Assembly: GCA_000827495.1 (NCBI GenBank)
Contig: KN817523.1
Location: 105,152-169,151 of the forward strand
Direction: 5' to 3'
Length of the DNA: 64,000 nucleotides
From: Hypholoma sublateritium FD-334 SS-4
Lineage: Eukaryota; Basidiomycota; Agaricomycetes; Agaricales; Strophariaceae
The translations under genes were made by a program, and so were the position numbers. The notes under the pieces were generated by a model, which was not told where the DNA came from, did no database searches, and saw nothing but the letters and a program-made list of their open reading frames with translations. Of the stretch, positions 1 through 11,467 are shown piece after piece (position 1 is the stretch's first letter; each line of letters begins with the position of its first letter).

Positions 1-1
1 G

Positions 2-626
2 ATATATTATCCCGACGGTAACTGCACGACATACGACAGGCAATCATTCCTTCAGCAAATACTCCCCCTTCACAACTTGTCGTCGACAATCATTACTTCT
101 CCGGCGGATAATCATCCACCATGGGACGTCCATTCGCGATCAGATAGTCAAGGTCTGGTATTTGAGGTGCACTTGCAGGGGACGGCGGCGCAGCCTAAGG
201 ATCTTGAAATATTGCCCTCCGTGGATGTCACGGCTTGCATTGACTGCATTCCTGATTGCTTACCACTGGTGGTGCGTGCTCGACTTATGTCATACTTTTC
301 TCGAATTATATGTCATTTATTGCATTTTAATGCAGTTCGACTCTTTAATGCAGTCCCCAATATGTCGCATGAAGCGACTTCGCGTCAAATACTCACTCAC
401 CAAGATATATTTCGGGTGCGGAACGGGTATGAACGCGTACATGACTCGCCAGAACGATGCGGGAAACCAATGGGTAAAGGACCTCAGGATAACTGAGCCC
501 CAGCGATATCCTGCCGAGGTTTCGCTTGGATTTGGCCGTGTACTTTGCTTGATGGAGGAGGATGGTGTACCGGGCATGTATGCTTATCAACGCAGTCAGG
601 TATTGTCGCGATTAGACTTTAATTAG
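2..626 (+). CDS. 3' end of an unrecognised protein gene, cut by the window edge
   Basis: The reading frame is open from the first bases (frame starting at base 2) to base 271. A canonical donor, GTGCGT, lies at 272, and an acceptor TGCAG ends at 335. Joining the exons keeps phase 0 and the frame then runs to a TAG stop at 624-626. The C-terminal part contains RITEPQRYPAEVSLGFGR and then LCLMEEDGVPGMY. This looks like the last strand-rich repeat of an F-box or WD-like fungal protein, but I cannot name the family. The N-terminus lies outside the window, so function stays open. The last about 190 residues can be read. Confidence 0.55.
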   Translation, partial: YIIPTVTARHTTGNHSFSKYSPFTTCRRQSLLLRRIIIHHGTSIRDQIVKVWYLRCTCRGRRRSLRILKYCPPWMSRLALTAFLIAYHWWCVLDLCHTFLELYVIYCILMQFDSLMQSPICRMKRLRVKYSLTKIYFGCGTGMNAYMTRQNDAGNQWVKDLRITEPQRYPAEVSLGFGRVLCLMEEDGVPGMYAYQRSQVLSRLDFN

Positions 627-964
627 GTATGGTTTACTAACTTACTAGACAATTCACAAGTAAAATGTAAATTGAATTTCGAGAAATGAGATGGATTCAA
701 GGTAATCATTAAATTATCAAAATTATCATCAAGACAAAAGTTGGACATCTGAGTTCGTTTCGGCCACTTCAAGGAATTGAGCGGAATATCGGGCCGGGAT
801 GCTCTCAACTTTTTTGATCTGCTCGCGCCTGGCACTGTTCAAGCTCGAGCCACATTCTTGCCCCATTGTCACCCACCTGTCTGAGCCATTCCCTAGTTCC
901 CCTTGCCATCGCTCCTAGATCTGTTATACCCCTAAATTGATATACAAGGATAAAGGGACGCAGA
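627..964. other. intergenic, AT-rich
   Basis: This short spacer lies between the partial gene and the zinc-knuckle gene and presumably holds the promoter of the latter. I see no gene and no clear TATA box. Confidence 0.5.
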
Positions 965-2111
965 ATGACCCGTGTCACGAATTTTGGTATCAAACGCACG
1001 CATGTGCAAGCCGGGTTTGCTCTGGACGAACCCGAGCCCGCACCACAGACCATCGCTGGGACTTCCGCTGCGCCAGAAAGTAACAAACACGAGGAAGGCA
1101 ATGACTGCTTGAATCCTCCAGCGAAGAAGAAGAGAAAGCGCACACCGAAGTCCAAGCGGGATGGGTACGCTGCGCAGAAGGCTGCAGAGGCTGCGGCTCT
1201 GAATGGCGAGGAGACTTCGTCGGAGGTACAACCGAAGGGTCAGAGCAAGGAAGAAAGTGCGCCTGCACAAGATGATGGTCCAGTTTTGACACGCTTAGAG
1301 AAGAAGCAAAAGCGGAACTTGGCACGGAGGATGAAAGGTGAGTTCTGCGGTGTACCCATGCAGAAATGCCACCGTTATTGATCCACTATTTTTCAGTCGT
1401 GGCTGCCACAGAGACGCGTAGACTGAAAAGGATATCTCAGAAACATGTGCAGACGACGTGCTTTGCCTGCCGCGAGAAGGGTCATGCCGCGAAAGATTGC
1501 CCTAAGAGCAGAGGCACGGAAGGTGCGGAGAAAGGCGCACCGTCCGTCGGTATCTGCTACAGGTTCGATCACGCATACGTATCACAAAGCCAAGTTTCTG
1601 AATGATTCCGATAGATGTAACTCGCAAAAGCACACTCTGTCACGGTGTAAGAAACCGGTCGACCCCGCAAACCCATTGCCCTACGCCTCCTGCTTTGTCT
1701 GCAACGGAAAGGGCCATCTAGCATCCGGATGCCCGGAGAACAAGGCGAAAGGTGTATATCCAAACGGCGGTTGCTGTAAACTTTGCGGAGACAAGACCCA
1801 CCTGGCGAAGGATTGTCGCGTCAGAGAACAAGGTACAATCGTGTTGCTCAGATATCCACTCTTCCCTCACGTATTTCATTCGCCTTTCAGTGACGGATCC
1901 GACGACTGTCTTAGGCACAGGACGCAATGCTGGCGCTGACGAAGACGATTTCCACATGTTCAAACGCAATACGACAGCCATCGAACGTGATGAAAAGCAC
2001 GACGCAAAGCTGAAGGAAATGCTGGACATCCGAACAGGCGCGCTTTCGGGGTCTATTAAGCCCACTGGGATCGTTCCACAGCCCAAGAAGAATATCGTCG
2101 TTTTCAAGTGA
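965..2111 (+). CDS. ZCCHC9-like zinc-knuckle (CCHC) RNA-binding protein
   Basis: Four exons are predicted (965-1337, 1397-1562, 1615-1832, 1891-2111), all with GT..AG borders and matching phases, giving 325 residues. The N-terminal third is basic, with a KKKRKR nuclear-localisation-like run. Then come four CX2CX4HX4C knuckles: CFACREKGHAAKDC, CYRCNSQKHTLSRC, CFVCNGKGHLASGC and CKLCGDKTHLAKDC. The second knuckle becomes complete only after the intron at 1563-1614 is removed, which supports that splice. The order and spacing match eukaryotic ZCCHC9, a nucleolar RNA-binding protein. The tail after the knuckles is acidic and then basic, ending IVVFK. The family call is firm; the molecular role in fungi is inferred. 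Confidence 0.88.
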
Positions 2112-2448
2112 CTTTTTTTTGGTTCGTTGGAAGCAGGTCATCTGTATTTATGTATTTCGCACATTAACTTCTAACTATGTAACTCCCGCTGAACCAGACG
2201 ATCGGTCATGGACAAATGGTTGATGCATCCTGAGCGCCGGAGGACAGGAACGGACCAGTTGCAATGTCATGTCTATTCTTCTACTACTTAGATAATCGGC
2301 CCGTTATCCGCCTGGGCAGCTCATTTTGATTGCGCGTTCTGTGTTTCACAGCAGACTACGACCTTCGTTCAGAATCCACCTGTCGGAACTGCTATACCGT
2401 GCCCTGTTCTTGGCGACGAAAGCTCCTTTTGAAGTCTGTATCCACAGA
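2112..2448. other. intergenic
   Basis: This is the 3' flank of the zinc-knuckle gene and the promoter side of the aldo/keto reductase. A frame is open into the reductase first exon, but the family alignment begins at the ATG at 2449. No separate gene was seen. Confidence 0.5.
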
Positions 2449-3582
2449 ATGTCGCTGTCAACAAAGATTATCTACGGAACTGCATGGTGGGCTGCGAACG
2501 TCATCTTTACGCTCGAGAAGCATCCCACTGACCACGAGATGTTATCCCGGCTGTAATTATAGGAAGAAGGAGCGCACGACGCGACTGGTGGTTAGCGCGG
2601 TTCTGAATGGGTTCAAAGCCATCGATACTGGTAATATCTCCAGTGTATTTCGTACATCATTCTTCTGAGGAGGTCGTCCTCAATCAGCGTGTCAACCAAA
2701 ACATTATCGGTATGCACACAAGCGTGGAGGAAGGATATATCCTAAAATAACTGGAATTGTCAATCTTGTTCTAGGGAAGACCTTGTTGGCGCAGCCCTCA
2801 TCGAATTGAAGGAGAAACACAATGTCAACCGCGAAGATCTCTTCATTCAGACGAAGTACGCGTTTACTTGGATCATTATCCACCTCGTTGTCTGACCTCC
2901 TCTACAGGTTTACCCCAATAGATGGCCAGGACCAGTCCCAGCCTCTCCCGTACAACCCAACTGAGCCTATTCCCAAACAAATCACTACATCCGTCCAGAA
3001 GTCGCTCGCGAACCTACACACTACGTACCTCGACAGCTTCCTGCTGCACTCTCCCTTCGCGACATGGAAGCAGACGCTCGAGGCATGGCACACGCTCGCT
3101 GCACTTCAGGACGCGGGCACGGTGCGCCTCATCGGCGTGAGTAATACATACAGCGCGGCGATGGTGCTGCGCCTATCGGCGGTGCGCGCGGTGCAAGTCG
3201 TGCAGAACCGCTGCTTCGAAGGGAACGGCTGGGATGCGGACGTGCGCGCGGTGTGCAGGGAGCAGGGTATAATGTACCAGTATGTGTGCTTTTGACTCTG
3301 CTGCTTGCATTCGTGGTGGCTCGTTCAGGGCCTTGCAGGTCTTTTTGGACGCTCACGGGCTCCCCGTCGCTGCTTAGCCACCCGGCAGTACTGAAGCTCG
3401 CTAAGGTATACAACATGACGGCCGAACAGGTGGTGTACAAGTTCGCACAGAGCGAAGGCATCACTCCGCTTTCAGGTACAACCAACGAGGAGCACATGCG
3501 GGAGGACGTCGCGGTGGAGAGACTGTCCTTCGCAGACGATGAGACAGTAGTAGACGATCTGCGAAATTTCATTAGGAATTGA
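2449..3582 (+). CDS. aldo/keto reductase
   Basis: Six exons are predicted (2449-2486, 2563-2630, 2688-2709, 2775-2855, 2908-3279, 3339-3582), all in phase, for a 274-residue protein. The 22-nt third exon is needed to restore AIDTACQPKHYREDLVG. The AKR tetrad can be seen: Asp in AIDT, Tyr in KHYRED, Lys in FIQTKF and His in LLHSP. The middle part, TVRLIGVSN, and the C-terminal cofactor region (PLSGTTNEEHMRED) also fit. It would act as a cytosolic NAD(P)H-dependent carbonyl reductase; the substrate is unknown. At 274 residues it is slightly short for the family. It converges on the pterin dehydratase gene, with 83 bp between stop codons. Confidence 0.9.
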
Positions 3583-3665
3583 GTGGTGTTCGGACTTCGG
3601 AGCCGCGCATACATACGCAAAAGCCAGATGGCATATTTGCAGGAACGTGTTTCATTGTTTTCCGG

Positions 3666-4458
3666 TTAAGGATCACTCCCTTGATAAATGTTGTCTACGA
3701 TGCGAGCTCCATAATTATCCCAAGGATACGCTTTCAAGAGTTCGGCCCAATATTCTTCGGCGAGGTGACTTGGAGATTGTATGGCTAAACGTCCTTTGGT
3801 GGGACTGAAGGCACCGTTGCGGTAAAAGCGTTCAAGCTCGAATGCCAGGCGGATATCTTGGGGACTTATCCAAGGGTGGGCTAAATCGTGAGTCAGCGTT
3901 GTCAGCGTCAGAATAGGACGCTTGTCGCTATTAAGATGCATTGAATTTGTATGATGCTGTGGAAAATTGAGTATAAGTGATATACTTGCTTAGAGATTGA
4001 CACAGACCCCTAGATTCTCTTCCACTTCCAAGAGCTTAACAAGAAACTTGCGCGCAGATACGGGCCCCTTGAAGACGAACTTGCGGGTCAGAGATAGTGA
4101 TTTGTCCTGCAATGACGGAGTCCAGTAAGTTCAGATGCCACTTGATACCTTCATAAAGCATCACCGGGCCTGTATTGAGCTTCCAACCGTGGCAAAGCAG
4201 AGGATACAGATCACGTTCGAAATCTTCCCTTGTGATTTTTCGAAGTGCACTTTGCTGGTCTTCCTCAGCGTGGTATTTCAACGATAGCAGAGGTACAGAA
4301 GATCGTTCAGGATCCGGTGTAGAGCCCACCCTGCGTACTTGAAGCCTGTGAGCTGTCAATGGGCGCGACAGGGATGAACAACACAACAAGGTTTGCCGAG
4401 GTAGAATTACAGTGGCAAACATAGAGCGGGAAACATTCTGAAAATGAGAAAGGAGCAT
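3666..4458 (-). CDS. pterin-4a-carbinolamine dehydratase (PCBD) family, probably mitochondrial
   Basis: Three exons on the minus strand (4458-4165, 4106-4008, 3956-3666) give 227 residues. Splicing out 4107-4164 yields LTRKFVFKGPVSARKFLVK, the typical beta-strand and helix of the family. The next splice brings in the conserved HH pair (GHHTN), followed by LTTLTHDL, with the T-H-D active-site motif. The first about 55 residues are rich in R, S and L with almost no acidic residues, as in mitochondrial targeting sequences. The family dehydrates 4a-hydroxytetrahydropterin, and some members are transcription co-activators; which role applies here cannot be told. The C-terminal extension of about 60 residues is longer than in the bacterial enzyme. 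The start at 4458 is the first ATG in this frame. Confidence 0.82.
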
Positions 4459-5159
4459 GACGCATCGACTGGTCTATAGCTCTCAGTGGGTTTGTCTTGT
4501 GGTTTGGCACCACGAGCAGCTGGCGCGCACGCCGCAGACGGTCGGCGTCGAGAACAAGTCGTGAACGCGGAGCACGGCGCACGCCCTAGTCGTGATCACG
4601 CGATACAAATTGTGATCCGTTAGTGATCCGATTAGGAGCGATATCATGATCGACTGATGGTCCGGATGCTGCATCCGCCACCCAGGTCAAATCCAAGTCA
4701 AATTGAGTCGTAAAATCCACTACACCATCAAGTCAGAAATCGCATGTACAGCTCATTTGTGCTTTCTTCGATCTCCCGTGACCCCATTAACGTATACCTT
4801 TCAAATACCGCAGGGCATGTGCCCACTCATCCGGGGAATTTTCGAAAGGCAACAGGGTAGTCGAGCGCACGCGAACATCTCGATCGAACGGCTCTTTTTC
4901 ACAGTCGATCCGCGGCATTAACCAGGTCCTGATACTTTACCCCCGTATATGCCTGAGGCTCTTTACATAACCGCAGGCTGAGGTTTTCACCTGTTTTCAC
5001 CATCTCGGCACTGGTGTTTCACGTTCCTTCCGACCCTCGAATGCAACACTGCGTAAGCGCATAGCGTTCTCACCTCAGCGTACGCGCCCATAACAGCGGA
5101 GAAGAAGTGCGAAGAGGCCGCAAGCGCTGCGCCTTGCCAGTGGGGGCATTGCATCCTTC
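4459..5159. other. divergent promoter region
   Basis: This lies between the divergent pterin dehydratase (-) and glucanase (+) genes. Short open frames are present without recognisable protein features. No repeat or TATA box was identified with confidence. Confidence 0.5.
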
Positions 5160-6370
5160 ATGCACTCATTGCTTGTCTTCGTCCTTCACCTGCTGCTCCT
5201 CGCTTGTTCTACACGTGGATTCGAGAAAAGGCAGGATGCGTCTTCCAATATAACCTCAAAGGCGGGATTGGCCTGGCCCAATGGAGCCACCGCAAGCCTA
5301 AAGCAATTCGAAGGAACTGGAAGGGTTACATGGTACGGCACAAAAATTATCTCTCAGTACGGCCAATCTATAGCTCTTTCTGATAGGTACTATACATGGT
5401 CTGCCTACCCGATTGATAACAACATCGAGTTTGTGCCCATGTTTTGGGGGAAGACGTCTGTCTCAGTATGGACGAACACCGCCAAACAGGTTCTGGCGAC
5501 GATGTCGCCAATAGTCACAGCTGTTCTAGGGATGAATGAGTTGGCGACCCTCTCCATCTACACGGCGAATACGAACTAATTGGTTATACAGGCCAGAACT
5601 TGCGAGTCAGGCAAACCTGACTGTTCAGGAAGGCGTGGACCTTTGGAAAACTTACATTGAACCCCTGCGTGCTTCTGGATATCGTCTAGGCAGCCCTGGG
5701 CCGTCCAGTTCGCCAGCAGGGAAGGTATGGTTACAAGACTTTATCAAAGCTTGCAACGGAGAATGCACGATAGATTTCATTTCAACGCGTAGGTCCAAGG
5801 CCTCTATTTCTCGCATTTGGAGTGGTGGCTGATATGATAGAACTCTCGATCAGACTGGTACGGCACGAATACGACGCTATTCCAGCAACACGTCGAAGAC
5901 TACTATAATACCTTTCAGAAACCTCTGTGGATCACGGAATGGGCCTGCCAGGACTATGTGAACGTCACTCATGTCTGCTCAGCAGATGAAATTTCCGCTT
6001 TCATGAATGTAACCCAAGCCTATCTCGATTCTGTGAGTTACGTGGAGCGATATGCGTGGTTTGGCGCACAGAAAAATCTCAGTATCGTGGATAGTGTGCG
6101 ACCAGAATTCATTTTTATCTATTCTGGCGTATTGATTTTTGACATTCACAGAATAACGCAATAATGGATGACGACGGCATTATCGATCAACTTGGAAAGC
6201 AATACATCAATTACACTGATGCTGACGGTCCCATTGATACAGCGCTTCCGACGTTCTCCGCTTCATCATCTCCAACTGCCGTAACTGACGGGAGTTCTGG
6301 ATTTAGCTACTCCGCACTCCTTTGTACAACTGCAGTAGTTGCATCACAACTGGCAATTTATTTGTCCTGA
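5160..6370 (+). CDS. GH128 (Asl1-like) beta-1,3-glucanase, secreted, GPI-anchor type
   Basis: Four exons are predicted (5160-5539, 5592-5788, 5854-6086, 6152-6370), in phase, giving 342 residues. There is an N-terminal signal peptide (LLVFVLHLLLLACST, ending near a KR site). Two catalytic glutamates are visible: GMNEPE, rebuilt across the first intron, and WITEWACQ. The motif FISTHWYGT is formed at the second splice. The C-terminus has a Ser/Thr-rich stretch and then a hydrophobic tail (YSALLCTTAVVASQLAIYLS), as in GPI-anchored wall enzymes. GH128 enzymes cleave beta-1,3-glucan; the likely role here is remodelling of the fungus's own cell wall. Several N-glycosylation sequons (NVT, NIT, NYT) are present. 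Confidence 0.9.
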
Positions 6371-7884
6371 GCGTTGGACCGCTTTATCTATCTCCTCAGA
6401 AATTCAGTCATAATGCGCACAGAGCTAGTTAGATATACTTTGGTGCGCAACATTTTAAATGAATGGACGCTGTGTACTTTGATGTTGCTGGATAGTTGGG
6501 TCAATGAGCGGTTATCTCCACTTGAAGGCTGAAGCGCTGAAGCTTGAAGCGGGGTGTAAGTGTCTTTTCATACCCGCCTTTTTTCTCTATGAAAGGCGCT
6601 AGAATTTTGTTTTGAGATGCACAGTTTACTATAGATTTACCCTTCAATTAACCCTTTTTTTTCCTTTACTTACCTTTACTTGCTCTGGAGTCCTCGTCTG
6701 ACTTGAGGTGGAATCAAATATTGGCGCCGTCCCTGTTTTCCACGTGATATTACACAGATAACAAAACGCCAGTGGCATTGCCGGACTCTGAATCAAACCT
6801 TGTTCAAACCAAGTAAAAGTCAAGTTTAAACCAAGCCCGAACCTACCTAAACCTCTCGAAATCATCTTGGCCGTTTTTACCATGGCCGAAGGTCCTCGAT
6901 GCCTTACAGCCTCTTACAACCCTGAATGCAAATTGAACGGATGACTTGTCAGCGCTTCAGCAACAACCTCCGATCGTTGGTCTGCCATGTGGAGCGGAGG
7001 CTACATACAGCTACAGACGCGATGGATACTCATCAAGGAGGCACCGATTGACGTGCCCAGCCTGCCCAGCCTGCCTCCTTTACTCTTATCATCCTATTTA
7101 CCGTGTATTCCACGACGATAGCAGACGGTCCCCGGGCTTGCTAGCAACACGTCGAAATAGGTCGGACACGCCGAAAGTTCAAATGCATTCAACTCGAATC
7201 AGCGATTATGGCAAGCTAAAAAAACGTTCGAGAATTCTCCAGTTCAGCGGGAATATCGTACTTTTCAACCTTCAGAACGATACTCATGGATGGAACACAG
7301 AAGGCCACGGAAGCTCATGCTGGTGATATCTGGGCGCTTGCTCCTGGTATCTGTGACCCGCCTTGGTCTTGGCAACACATGTACTAATAAATCAGGCGCG
7401 CGTCCCCATGGGCGGCTGATGGCTTGCCAGTAGACGCCTCATGCTACCCAACGGTACGTTCACTTGTCGCCGCGTTCGACGTCAGCCTCTGATGTCGCCA
7501 TTATGCAGCATTTCAAGTCATGATCCTGCAACGATGTATGGCAGGGCCCTCTTTTACTTGAGGTTCGTGACCTATCCTAGCCTATCCTGCAAGATGCAAG
7601 CTCGGCCAACCTTGTCCGCACATGCATGCGTCTCATTCCATGCGACAAGGTCGTAATATCTAGGACCATATATGCAATTATGCCTTCCTAAAAGCTTGCT
7701 GAGATTCGCTGTCTACTCCATCCGTTGATATATTCTACGTGCACACTTCTTGTGCTCCACATGCGCCGCCGTTGTGCCTGCATCTAGTTGCTATCACCAA
7801 TCAGGTGTTCTGGTATATAACCTGCGTACCCCAGTAATTACGGGTCACCATTCTTCATTACCTCCGAAGGTCATCTCGTCGACC
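6371..7884. other. 1.5-kb intergenic region
   Basis: Only short, low-quality open frames occur (for example near 6946-7326), with no protein motif and no splice-consistent extension. The last about 100 bases form the subtilase promoter. I see no gene here. Confidence 0.5.
7814..7820 (+). promoter_or_regulatory. TATA box of the subtilase gene
   Basis: The sequence TATATAA lies 65 bp upstream of the ATG at 7885, in an otherwise mixed sequence. The position fits a core promoter with a short leader. This is inferred from sequence only. Confidence 0.45.
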
Positions 7885-10800
7885 ATGAAGTCTGCTGTAT
7901 TCTTTGCTCTTCTTCCGACGCTGCTGAGCGCAGTCTCTGTCCATGCAGTTCTTCCGGTCCCCCAGAAGATCGCAAATCTCCCCACCATTTCTAACAAGTT
8001 CATTATCGAAGTCGAAGACATCGCCACAATCCCTAACAAACGCTCTTTTAAACGCGTGAGCTTCCGGTTTCTCTACTTCTGTCGCTTCAAGAATGATTAA
8101 AAACAACACTGTTACAGTCTCTTGATGTCGTCTATGACTCTTTGAAATCCCGTGCAGTTAAGTTCGACGTGACCAAGGAATTCGATACTGCTGGTATCTT
8201 TGTTGGTGCAGCTGTCACTCTCAACGTATGTCATCTCTATCTTACTGCTTTCGACCTCCGTCTTATAGTCCACTAGACCGCTGAAGATGTTGCTGCTGTG
8301 GCAAATACTGAGGGTGTTACGGCCATTCGCCCCGTCAAAAGCTTTAAGCAACCAGTGTAAGTCTATCAATTGATTTTCACAGTAGTTCGTTCTCACTATG
8401 CCTTTAGTCTTGCCAAGATGCATGTTCTTACCGGCCTCGATGATGTCGAACTTCCTCCTTCCGCTCTTTCAACCCACATCATGACGGTTAATCTGCTTCA
8501 GACAACATTTACAAACTAATTCTCAACTCCATCTTTGTACAGGGCGTCGATAAGCTCCAAGCAGAAGGAAACATCGGAAAAGGCATCAAAATAGGAATGT
8601 AAATGAAAATCCATGAGTATCGCACACATATACCATCCTAACGACTATCTCATCAGCATCGATACCGGAATTGACTACAAGCACCCCGCCCTTGGCGGCG
8701 CTTTTGGCGGTTCCTCTTTGGTCTACACGGGCTATGATTTTGTTGGAGACGCTTATACTGGTTAACTTCCACAACCTCGTCTTCACTGCAACAGTATTCT
8801 CATATATGACGTGCAGGAGATAACGATCCTGTCCCCGACTCTGACCCGTACGATAATTGCAATGGTCATGGAACACATGTCGCTGTACGTACCATCTGCC
8901 TGAGAGTTTCCACAGACTAAAACTTCCTCTTTATTTCTCAGGGTATCATCGCTGCCCAACCCGGAAACGAATACAATGTTACAGGTGTTGCCTACGGTGC
9001 CAAGATCGCCTCCTACAGAATCTTCGGTTGCACAGGTGTCGTCAGTGAAGACGGTGCGTTGCTATCGATCCCTCATTTGTAGAGCGTATGGTCTGATAAA
9101 ATTATATAGTTATCGTGGATGCACTCATCAGGGGTTACAAGGACGGAAATGATATCTTGACGCTGTCTCTCGGAGGCCCGGATGGGTGGGCGGCTTCTTC
9201 GAGCGCCGTTGTCGCCAACAGGCTTGCCAAACTGGGAAAAATTCTTACTATCGCCGCAGGCAATGATGTAAGCGGTGTTTTCTGCTTGCTTCAATCACTA
9301 CCCAAACTTACAATTGAAAGGGCTCCGCCGGCTCGTGGTACGCATCCAGCCCAGCAACTGCGCACGACGTTATCTCTGTCGGCAGTGTAGAGAAGTATGT
9401 GGTCAATTTGCGCTTTGCTGGTCGAGGCTCAATCTGACATCCTTTTCAACAGCACTGTCATCTCCCTCCAGACCGCAATTGTCCACGGTGCAATTTACCG
9501 ACCAATTACCTACTTTGGCACGGATCCTTTCGCTGTCCTCGACGAGCGGCCTATCTATGTCCTCACAAACAGCACCACCATCACCAACGATGCTTGTAAT
9601 CCCCTCCCCGACAGCACCCCCGACCTTTCCAAGTACATTGTGATTGTTCGTCGAGGAACCTGTACTTTTGTGACTAAACTGGCGAACATCGCCGCCAAGG
9701 GCGGTAAAGCCTCTTTAATCTACGAGTACGCTTTCATTTGCTACCTGGTCTGCACGGAATCTCATATATATTTAGTAATGGAAACGGCTTCGCTGGTATC
9801 TCCGTTGGGGCGTACACTGCTACTCTCATCCAAGCTGCGGATGGAGAATTCGTGAGTCTGAAAGTGCTTTAATATTTGTTTTTACATCTTACAAACAAAT
9901 CATAGCTTGTCAACCAATTCTTCGCGGGCGTTAACATAACTATATCTTTCCCCCAAACTGGCGACAGGATCAGCGCGCTCAGCTCTACTGGTGGATTGAT
10001 GTCCACGTTCTCCACCTTTGGGCCCGAGAACGATTTCTCCTTCAAGCCCGCCTTGTCAGCGCCCGGAGGAAACATTATGTCCACGTACCCCCTCGCGCTC
10101 GGCGGCTTCGCTGTTGCCTCGGGCACATCCATGGCTACCCCTTTCGTAGCCGGAGCATCTGCTTTACTCCTCGCTGCGAAGGGAAAGACCCCGGCCGTTG
10201 CTAGGGCTGCCCGCGATCTCTTCGAGACCACCGCTACCAAGGTCCCATCGAGCCTCACCGACGGCGACCCGTACCAGACGTTGACCCAAGCCGGCGCGGG
10301 ATTGATCAATGCATATGATGCTATTCATGGGACGACACTTGTCTCCACCGGCGAGCTCATCCTCAATGACACTGCCCATTTCAATGGAATGTATGTGCTG
10401 AACCACTTGCTGTCACAATTGGCGCAACCATTCATTTTGTTTTGTTCAGCCGCACCTTCACTGTCACAAACACCGGAAAGACCACCAAGAAGTACACTCT
10501 GAGCCACGTCCCTGCTGGTACCGCTCTCACCGTCCAAGCGGTAAGCGCATGTTGTTCTGGGCATCAAGTAAAGCTCCTAACAAGGTGTTTGATCTCATTC
10601 AGGACTCCATTTTCACCTCATTTGGCCCCGTACCCTTGTCCACCACGTACGCCTCAGCAATCATCTTCCCCTCGACTTTCAGTGTCCGCCCTGGTGGAAG
10701 CCAGCTCGTCATCGCCACCATCAAGCCGCCCACCGGCCTCGATGCCTCCCGCTACCCCGTCTATAGCGGCTTCATCGACATCACCAGCAGCGCGACGGAC

Positions 10801-11467
10801 ATCACGCATGTATCCTATCTCGGCCTCGTCGGCAGTCTAAAGAACAAGCAAGTCGTCGACAACACCGACGCCACCTTCGGTGTCAAGACGCCTATCCTCA
10901 TCGACGCCGTGGGCGACTGGCAGACGGCGGCGACAAACTACACATTTGTAGATGGTGACTGGCCCAGTCTCCTCTGGAAGTGAGTGTCTTAATAGATTCA
11001 TCGTCTTCTCGCAGCGGACTGACGCATCCTCTCTCAGACTTGCGTTCGGCACCCCCGCTCTGCGCGTCGACCTCGTCGACTCGGCCATCAAAATCACGCC
11101 TACTCTGAGTACGCGCGGGCTCTTCAGCGGGTGGTTCTCGTTCCCACACCCGAACAAGGGCGGCTCCTTCGCGCAGGTCAAGGTCGTCGGCCCGCTCGCC
11201 TCGTTTGACTATATTCCCCGCCATGTATGTCTATCCTCTTTTTTCATACCTCGGCCACATGGCTCACGCGTTATTACCGTACAGAGCGACCTCGACGACG
11301 CCCCGTACAGCCTGTTCAATCTCGAGACGCCGACATTCGCGAACGGCACGACGATCCGGAAGGGCACGTACCGCGTACTCTTGCGCGTGCTGCGCGTCAC
11401 CGGCGACCCGACGCGCGAAGAGGACTACGAGTCGTGGCTGAGCCCTATCCTTGGGATCAGCGCGTAG
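7885..11467 (+). CDS. secreted subtilisin-like serine protease (S8) with PA and Fn3-like regions
   Basis: Seventeen short exons with canonical borders and matching phases give about 893 residues: 7885-8055, 8118-8225, 8277-8356, 8408-8486, 8543-8598, 8657-8760, 8817-8884, 8942-9053, 9110-9267, 9321-9394, 9453-9725, 9776-9851, 9906-10390, 10450-10540, 10603-10979, 11038-11224, 11285-11467. A signal peptide (MKSAVFFALLPTLLSAVSVHA) is followed by an I9-type propeptide. The catalytic triad is Asp in IDTGIDY, His in GHGTHVA and Ser in GTSMATP, with oxyanion Asn in AAGND. A protease-associated (PA) segment, GTCTFVTKLANIAAKGG, interrupts the catalytic domain between His and Ser. The C-terminal about 350 residues match the Fn3-like extension of large Vpr- or C5a-type subtilases. 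It is likely an extracellular nutritional protease. Confidence 0.93.
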